Positions 56,949 to 64,000 of a stretch of DNA of 64,000 nt are shown piece by piece (the stretch's first letter is position 1; each line of letters starts with the position of its first letter). The notes beneath the pieces were generated by a model that was not told the DNA's origin, did no database searches, and saw only the letters and a list, made by a program, of their open reading frames with translations. Source of the stretch: Rhododendron vialii (taxonomy: Eukaryota > Streptophyta > Magnoliopsida > Ericales > Ericaceae); contig NC_080563.1 of NCBI RefSeq assembly GCF_030253575.1, positions 14,775,001 through 14,839,000 of the forward strand, written 5' to 3'. Both the position numbers and the translations under genes were made by a program.

Positions 56949-56955
56949 CGAAGTC

Positions 56956-57183
56956 CCCGTTTATTGTTCGATCAATTTTTAGTCATATTTTGTCAAAATT
57001 CGATTAGCAAACGCATCACTACCCCGCCCTCTAGTATATTAGAGTCGATACACAGATAGATAAATTGTCCAAGAGCTTCCCGTTTATTTTGTCCAAATTT
57101 TAGTCATATTTTGTCAAAATTCGACTTGCAAACGCATCGCTACCCCGCCCTCTAGTATATTAGAGTAGATACATAGATAGATA
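56956..57183 (+). repeat. Tandem duplication of about 115 bp
   Basis: Two direct copies (about 56956-57066 and 57078-57183) share CCCGTTTATT, AGTCATATTTTGTCAAAATT, AAACGCATC and CTACCCCGCCCTCTAGTATA. They lie between the two MITEs of the GTTGTGCAGTG family. Confidence 0.8.
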
Positions 57184-57234
57184 TGTTCTAATAGGAGATG
57201 AGCTTTCGGTGTGACCTGTTTTTGAAGGACTTCA

Positions 57235-57412
57235 GGTTGGTGTTGTACGGTAAGATGCTCAGCATCGTGCTGCGCACTTCTGTCGTGCATTTGACGGCTC
57301 GAATTTCATCTCGGCAATCAACGATTGAGAACCGTTCATTGTCGAGATGAGATCCGAGCCTTGGCTCGAAAGTGCACAGCACGGTGCTGCACACACCACT
57401 ACACAACACAAT
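57235..57412. mobile_element. Inverted-repeat MITE, GTTGTGCAGTG family, copy 2
   Basis: GGTTGGTGTTGTACGGTAAG on the left and CACACCACTACACAACAC on the right are complementary in part. The interior shares TCATCTCGGCAAT and GTCGAGATGAGATCCGAGCC with copy 1 in the opposite orientation. Confidence 0.65.
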
Positions 57413-57461
57413 CTCTCAATTCGTTTTTAAGGTGTGTCACAAAAGTGTTTTTCACTTTGAA

Positions 57462-58583
57462 AAAATTCTACGCGGCCCCTCCGTGTAGAAAGGATGTGCG
57501 GCAAACAAATGTAGAAATGACACGTCATCATTAGCCCAATTTGAAACTTAAAACAGTTATTCTTTCTTTTCGCTCTTGGATTCTGTAGAGCAGAAACTTA
57601 ATTATGTGTGCTTTAGAGACAAAAATTAATTATGATTTTTAAGGATAAAATGATAAAAAAAACAAAATCTCCGTACCGGTTCAAACAGATTGAAAATTGG
57701 AGCACTTAATTTTTTTCACCATATTTTTTAATATATAAACAATCTAAAAATATTATGTGTTCAAATTTTCAATCCGTTAAAACCGGTGCGAAAATCTTAT
57801 TTTTTTAATCATTTTATTCTAAAGGATCATAACTAATTTTTGTCTTCATGACTCTCATTATTAAGTATTTTCTCTTTATTTAAGACCCTATAGAGCAGAT
57901 ACTTAATTATAAGAGCAATAGAGACAAAAATTAATTACGACCCTATAGGATAAGATGATCAAAAAACTAAGATCTTCGCAAAGGTTTAAACGGATTGAAA
58001 ATTGGAACACTTAATTTTTTTTAGACGGTTTATATATTAAAAGATAATGCGAAAAAATTAATTGTTTCAATTTTCAATCCGTTTGAACCGATGCAATTTT
58101 TTTTGACCATTTTATCCTTAATTTTTGTCTCTATGGCTCTCATAATCAAATTTCTGTTCTACAGTGTATTAAAAAGCAGATACTTAATAATGAGAGTCAT
58201 GAAGACAAAAATTAGTTATGACTCTTTAGAATAAAATGATTAGAAAAATAAGATCTTCGCACCGGCTCTAACGGATTGAAAATTCGAACACTTAATATTT
58301 TTAGATTGTTTATATATTAAAAAATATAGTAAAAAAATTAAGTGCTCTAATTTTCAATCCGTTTGAACCGGTACGAAGATTTTGTTTTTTTTATCATTTT
58401 ATCCTTAAGAATCATAATTAATTTTTGTCTCTAAAGCACTCATAATTAAGTTTCTGCTCTACAGGATCCAAGAGCGAAAAGAAAAAATAACTGTTAAGTT
58501 TCAAATGGGCCTAATGATGACGTGTCATCTCAACATTTATTTGCCGCACATCCTCTCTACACGGAGGGGCCGTGTAGAATTTA
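57462..58583. mobile_element. 1.1-kb compound palindrome (foldback element made of three palindromic units)
   Basis: The outer ends TTCTACGCGGCCCCTCC and GGAGGGGCCGTGTAGAA are complementary, and the arms match for about 420 bp each way. Within the arms and centre lie three tandem units of about 280-300 bp (near 57586-57880, 57885-58165 and 58166-58467). Each unit is itself an inverted repeat with ends related to CTGTAGAGCAGAAACTTAAT. Unit 1 read forwards matches unit 3 read backwards at over 90% by eye. No ORF. A target duplication could not be fixed. Confidence 0.85.
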
Positions 58584-59109
58584 CTCTCTTTCAGCTTTGC
58601 CCCAAAACTAAATGATACTGTTTGCTTTTTCCAGAGCTCCCTACGTCCTGACTGCCCGGGGTACGTAAGATCGTAAAACGTGTAACCCCAACAGCCATAC
58701 CCCCACGATCTCCCTCTATTTTTGTTTTGGTTAAAAACGCTCTCTTCTTCTTTCCGTCCATTAATGGTTCTTTCAAATCTACCCAAACTACTCTCCCTGT
58801 TTGCCATTTGCTTATCTTTCTGTTAATTACTGCCATACCGTATACTAAATGGAGTCAAATTACAAATCGAAGGGACCAAAGGCAAACGCTCACACGTCTT
58901 CTTCAATGTTCCCACTTACTATTAATTCATAAAAAATAAAAAGATATATAAAAAACAAACAAAGTTACATAATTGTGTTTTTAGTTTGAATTACATCACG
59001 AAATCAAAATCAAAATGCAATCCTGGTTATAGTGAATCATAATTAACACGATCTAGTTCAAAGAAAACAACTTCTCTTTGCATTTTTTTGAAAAATTCTT
59101 TAATTAAAT
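58584..59109. other. Spacer between the compound palindrome and the hAT element
   Basis: No gene or repeat is recognised. Confidence 0.4.
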
Positions 59110-59377
59110 TAGGGATGGCAATCTCGGCCGAACCGATGGGTATCCGAACCGAAACCGTTTTTTTTCCCCGAACCATAACCGAAAAATTCCCCGTTGGTGC
59201 GGATATGGTGGAGATTGGAAGATAACCGAACGGGTTCGGTTCGGTTACGGAGGAGTTGATAACCGAACCGTTCCCCGAACCGAACCGTTCCCCGAACAGA
59301 ACTGAAACTGGGTATTTACAAAAATACCCTTGTATATATATATACACACTTCCCACACCCACTTAGGGTTTTCATTT

Positions 59378-59695
59378 CACTCGGCCAGTGGCCACTCCAG
59401 AGTCCAGACTCGCCCCACCTCCAGAGCAGCAGCGACTGCTCCAGTGCTCCGTTCGATCTTTCTCTCGCGAATCTCGATCTCTTTTAGTCTCTTCCTCAAT
59501 CTGGACTCTCTCTCTGTAATCTCTATTCACTCGGCCACTCCTGATTCCTCTGGAACCTTTCCAGACCAGACTCCACTCCATAGCTCCAGGGCAGCGACTA
59601 CTCGGTGAGATCTCTCTCTCTCTCGCTCGATCTCTCTTAGTCTCTCTCTCAATCTGGACTCTATAATCTCTATTGCACACTCTCATGTCTCTGTA
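59378..59695 (+). repeat. Imperfect tandem duplication in the hAT leader
   Basis: Two copies of about 160 bp share CTCGGCCA, CCAGACTC, CAGCGACT, TCTCGATCTC-type and TCAATCTGGACTCT strings (near 59378-59525 and 59527-59690). A shorter, weaker third match lies near 59845-59920. Confidence 0.6.
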
Positions 59696-59753
59696 ACTCT
59701 ATTTTTGCAGGCTATGACGATCAATTGACTCAGTCAACTGTAACTCGATCGTG

Positions 59754-59756
<3 letters not shown>

Positions 59757-59800
<44 letters not shown>
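59757..59800 (+). repeat. (CT)n microsatellite in the hAT leader
   Basis: About 44 bases of CT. A shorter CT tract recurs at 59931-59945. Confidence 0.9.
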
Positions 59801-59803
<3 letters not shown>

Positions 59804-61261
59804 CATGTATCTCATCTCTCGATTTTTTCAGGAAATCAATTGCAGCAGTCTGGTAGTCCGCACTCCGCAGTTGCCACTCTTCGGAGGAATCGGAGCCCAG
59901 TTGACTCAGTCGACTGTTATCATTGGTTTATCTCTCTCTCTCTCTTGTGCTCGAAAATATAATCTGCTTTAGATCTGTGTGCTTGAATTTGCTGCATGTG
60001 GGCCAAGTGTATGATTTTGTTCATAGACTAGTGTACCAGTGAATTAGTTGACTGGACTAAAATTTGCTGCATGTGGGTCAATTGTTATATATCAGTCCTT
60101 TTTCTTGATTCTTGATTTTGATGGGTATCTGGTTGTGGCATTGAATTAATCAGATTTTAAGATTTTAAACTATGATTATGAATCTTGTTCCCCAGAGAAT
60201 GAACCTCGGTACTGGAGGCTCTAAGGGTATATATGATTCACTTTCCAGATGCCTTGGTGGTGCCTTGGCTAAACCTTGGAAATCTTAATGTCGTAATGCA
60301 TGTAATAGTTCGAAATCGAATCTCTTTAGAAATATTTTCTGGATTTGTGTCCTCCATTTTTAGAACCTCTAAATATCTAAAATGCAAGGAAACATGGAGA
60401 AAGCAACCATATAACTACATTGATCTTCAATAAATTTTTCGTTGCTTGTATATAAAAAGTGGGTATGATGCAAAAAATTAGTAGCAAGTAGATATGAGTT
60501 TTTTGTTTTAGCTAAAAGATAGCTGCAAGGTCATGTTTTCTTGAAGTCTGCAAGGTCATGTTTTCTTGAAGAAGTTTTCTTGGCTCTTGCACTCCCCTTT
60601 TCCAACATAATGTGACCATTTAAATCTCCTTCTATCGCAAGGGTAAAACTTATTTCGCAAACCACCATGTTGGATGCCAAGGATTATGGCACTATGATAA
60701 CGGATAAAAGGTGAGATTAATTGCCTTATATTCCACAAAATAAGCTTTTGTTGAGTACTAAAAGGCATACAATGATGCTTTGGTTGTAAGCTTGTAAGGC
60801 TCTGATTTTAAAGGGTGGTGGGAGCGTTTTTGGTTTACTAAATAGAAGTAAGTAGCAAATGGCTTCGATTTAGAAAGTTGATTAATGATTGATTAGCTAT
60901 ATGATATGTAATCAGCCATGTTGTATGGAATCGGGTACTAGTGCAGGCACTATCTAAGTGGTGGATTAATCTAACTCCCATATCCAAGGATACTGAGACA
61001 TGACGAAAACTTGTATTTTTAATGTAATCGTTATACTTTCTAGGACGATGTGGTGTTTACTAGGTGCCATAACTATTTCATATATAATCTCGGATTTTTA
61101 TGTAAACTTACATGGTAAACTCATAAACTTGAATTGCTAGGATGGACGTCCAACTTACATGATATTTCTTATTGCTACTCCATTTAGGAAGCTTTTATAA
61201 AAGAATGAATAGTCATTGTTTGTGCTCCCTTTGTTTGATTATGGCTCCCTTTGCGTACATT

Positions 61262-61432
61262 AAGCTCAATTTAGCGGATACCTCTAACTGAGCCACCAAT
61301 TCGACTTGAGGTGTAACGAAGCTAAATTGAGTATCAATTGCCTTTTATTGCATTTAGTTATATAACGTGGCGGTGGCATAACCCCATAGAATTGTGTTGA
61401 GAACGAGGCGGCGGCATAGCCCCTCTAGTCTG
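61262..61432 (+). other. Leader block shared with the Athila-type element
   Basis: TTAGCGGATACCTCTAACT (61271), GTAACGAAGCT (61313), CCTTTTATTG, GTGGCGGTGGCATAACCCC (61368) and GGCGGCGGCATAGCCCCTCT (61407) occur in this order. The same blocks, with nearly the same spacing, occur on the minus strand at about 24406 down to 24256, in the Athila-type leader. It lies 114 bases upstream of the transposase start. Confidence 0.85.
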
Positions 61433-61545
61433 CTTAACTAGTTTGTGATTTGATTGTAGCTTGAATTATAATGGTAGCTTAAATTTGTAATTGTAGCTTG
61501 AATCATGTCTAAATCTGCTGGTGTTTTCTTAGGATTAGATTAATT

Positions 61546-63936
61546 ATGTCTGAATCACCTATCGGTTCGAGTGCTCAGTCAACAAATCCGGTTGATGGTT
61601 CTGGGCCATCACAACCAAGTGGTAGCCCCGTACCATCATCATCCCCTCTTGATAACCATGCAAGTGACAATCCTACTCATCCAAGTGACAATCTTACTGA
61701 TGAAGTTGAAGTTGTATCAGGAAAATCCGATGATGATGATGGTGGAAAAAGGTTAAGGAGTCCTTATTGGGCTCACTATAATAGGGTGAAAATTAACGGG
61801 ATTTTCAAGGCCATTTGCAAGTATTGTGGAACAAAAATTTCTGGAGAAACAAGGAATGGAACTTCGCATTTGAAAGAACACTATTTAAGGAAACACCAAA
61901 AGAAGGATAACATGAGGCAACAAGTTCTAACAAATAATTTCATGAACAAAGACCGTCCTCCGCTACTAACTTCATATAGTTTTGATCATGAGACGGCACG
62001 GAAAGAACTTGCAAGTGCCATAATCATGCATGAGTATCCCCTTTCAATTGTGGACCATGTTGGATTTAAGAGGTATTCAAATGCTCTTCAACCTTTATTT
62101 AAGGTGCCGTGTAGGAACACGATGAAAGCTGAAATATTTAAGATTTATGAGTACCAGAGGGGGAAGACAATGAGTTTGGTGGTGAGTAATGCAAGTAGAT
62201 TAGCTATCACAACGGATATGTGGACTTCAAGTAATCAAAAGAAAGGCTTCATGGCTGTCACAACGCACTTTATTGATGATTCTTGGACTTTGCAAATTCG
62301 CATTTTGAGGTATTTCTAACTTATATCGCTATATTTATTCCTTTATGCAATGTAAATCTTCATTTTTCTATTTTTAACTAAATATCAATGTTGCATGTTA
62401 GGTTCATATATGTGCCATGTCTACATACAAAAGAAGTTCTATGTGACCAATTGTTGAATTGTTTGATAGATTGAAACATTGATAGGAAGATTTCAAGTAT
62501 AACGGTTGATAATTGCTCTACCAATGATGCCATGATTGATCTTTTGTGGGACAAACTTGATAGTGCGTCGCTCATGTTGGGTGGGGATTTATTTCATATG
62601 CGTTGTTGTGCGCACATTCTTAATCTTATTGTTAAAGATGGGTTGGATGTTATCAAGGTGGGTATTGAGAAAATTCGGGACAGCGTAGCTTATTGGACAG
62701 CATTACAAAAAAGAGACGAAAAACTTGAAGAAACAGTCCGCCAATTGAATGTGACTAGTACTAAGAAATTAGAACTTGATTGTGCGACTAGGTGAAATTC
62801 AACTTTCTTGATGCTTCAAACAGCCCGACTTTATAAGGATGTGTTCATTCGCTTAAGCAAACGGGATGCTCAATATAATTCCTTACCGAGTGAACGTGAG
62901 TGGGGGTTTGCTAAAGATTTTTGTCAGAAGCTCAAATTTTTTTTAAGGTGACAGAGTTGTTTTCTGGAATTAAATACCCCACTACTAATCAATGCTTTCC
63001 AAATATATGTGAGATTAGACTTGAATTAAGAGATTGGCTCCATTCTGAGAATCAGGTGATTAGGGAAATGGCCAAAAGAATGGTGGAAAAATTTGACAAG
63101 TATTGGTCTGTGGTAAATGGTGTTGTGGGGGTTTCTGCTGTATTGGATCCTAGGTATAAGATCAACGTGTTGGAATTCTACTTTAAATTATTGTTTCCAA
63201 CAAGTTATAAGGAAGAAGTTGAGAAAGTTCGTGCACTTTGTTATAAATTGCTTAAGGAGTATCAATGTCCTAGTTCAATGATGGAGGGTATTGGTGACTC
63301 TTCTTCCCAATCAAGTTCCATTGATGAAGAGTCACTATCAAAATATGATGTCTACATGCTTAGGGAGTCGAAGAGAAGTAGGACAATCGATACTGCAAAA
63401 TTGGAGTTGGATCATTATTTGTCGGAAGATGTCTTGCCAACATCCGTGGGATTTGATGTCTTGAATTGATGGAAATCACATCAACCAAGTATCCAATTTT
63501 GCAAGCCATGGCTAGGGATCTGTTAGCTATTCCGGTTTCGACGGTTGCTTCTGAGTCCGCATTTAGCACGAGTGGTAGGTTGGTGAGTCCACATCGTAGT
63601 AGACTTCATCCCGATACAATGGAAGCCTTGATGTGTGCTCAAAGTTGGTTGTGGGCTGCTGAAATGAAAGGTAATGAATTTAGTATCTTGCATTTTTCTA
63701 CTTTAGTAATCTAAAACTAGTACTTATGAATTTTTTACTTTATAATTGTTAGGTGAATCAACATCAGGGTACACCACTATATTAGATGATGCGGATACGG
63801 GGGATTCGTGCGTGACTCGTGAGGTAATTGGCATTTCTCTTACGTCTCTCGTGGTTTTAACATTACATATTGCTCATATTAATTGAACTTTTTTTGTTGA
63901 TATTAATTCACTTTTTTTGCCTTTCAATTTAACAGA
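61546..63936 (+). pseudogene. hAT transposase, BED zinc finger type, decayed
   Basis: Recognisable parts in order: a Ser/Pro-rich N-terminus; a BED-type zinc finger (KYCGTK with HLKEHYLRKH, residues about 95-125); the catalytic RNase H-like region (AITTDMWTS; NCSTNDAMIDLLWDKL; MRCCAHILNLIVKDGLD); an hAT helical region (FDKYWSVV, LDPRYKINVLEFYF); and the C-terminal dimerisation domain (LLAIPVSTVASESAFSTSGR). An intron at 62310-62401 and later ones after 63670 and 63823 fit. The frame is broken by three TGA codons where the family has Trp (62472, 62793, 63467) and by two frameshifts (near the T run at 62938 and near 63485). All three stops are TGG-to-TGA changes. The final exon runs past 63936. 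Confidence 0.9.
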
Positions 63937-64000
63937 TATGAACTCAGCAAATGGAAGTTGGCATTTCAAGATGGAAATCAAAATTGATTTTATTTTTCCA

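Larger units (their letters stand above)
59110..64000 (+). mobile_element. hAT (Ac-like) DNA transposon, 3' end beyond the window
   Basis: The left end TAGGGATGGCAATC is an Ac-type hAT terminus. It is followed over 59125-59300 by a dense set of CGAACCG/CGGTTCGG strings, the usual subterminal transposase-binding repeats. A long CT-rich leader with duplicated segments precedes the transposase gene at 61546. AATTAAAT at 59102-59109 would be the 8-bp target duplication, but the right end is outside the window, so this is unproven. Confidence 0.85.

Noticed and set aside
57462-58583. CRISPR-like or satellite array
   Set aside because: Units are inverted repeats of about 290 bp, only three in number and without spacers; a foldback transposon cluster fits better.

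Overview
This is a eudicot nuclear window: intron-rich genes with GT-AG splicing, plant-only protein families (PIRL, augmin subunit 7, LSD1-type zinc finger, ferredoxin C 2, SQD1), and plant transposons of many classes. The species cannot be fixed from the sequence alone.

Layout. 753-3298 (+) is a PIRL leucine-rich-repeat gene in 3 exons. 3.8-5.2 kb holds small non-autonomous DNA elements. 6084-12360 (-) is AUG7 (augmin subunit 7, 9 exons, 331 aa), with a SINE and a probable MITE in its introns. 12613-31769 is one large Ty3/Gypsy insertion of the Tat type with 804-bp LTRs and a TTTTC target duplication. It carries a younger, nested Athila-type Ty3/Gypsy element (13893-26047), which itself carries a Stowaway MITE. 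32165-32207 (+) is an orphan first exon that matches cytosolic malate dehydrogenase, followed at once by a second Stowaway MITE. About 32.9-38.1 kb (+) is SQD1 (UDP-sulfoquinovose synthase), with a 5'UTR intron and one coding intron that holds a mitochondrial-DNA-like insert. 38.1-45.5 kb is gene-poor and full of foldback MITEs, including a 437-bp Mutator-like foldback with a perfect 9-bp target duplication. 46009-47999 (+) is LOL1 (LSD1-like, 5 coding exons). 52568-56277 (-) is ferredoxin C 2 (6 exons), with one apparent GC-AG intron. 56.7-58.6 kb is a cluster of inverted-repeat elements that ends in a 1.1-kb palindrome built from three palindromic units. 59110 to the window end is an Ac-like hAT transposon with a decayed transposase.

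The genes do not form a pathway; they are ordinary neighbours. Two act in the chloroplast (SQD1 in sulfolipid synthesis, FdC2 in electron transfer), one in microtubule nucleation (AUG7), one in cell-death control (LOL1), and one in probable intracellular LRR scaffolding (PIRL). Before the Tat element inserted, AUG7 and the malate-dehydrogenase-like exon would have been divergent neighbours about 640 bp apart.

The most unusual signal is a collinear stretch of about 170 bp shared by the leader of the Athila element (about 24256-24406, minus strand) and the region just upstream of the hAT transposase (about 61271-61426). Two unrelated transposon classes carry the same sequence blocks with nearly the same spacing. 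All coordinates, splice sites and identities were read by eye; no database or alignment program was run.
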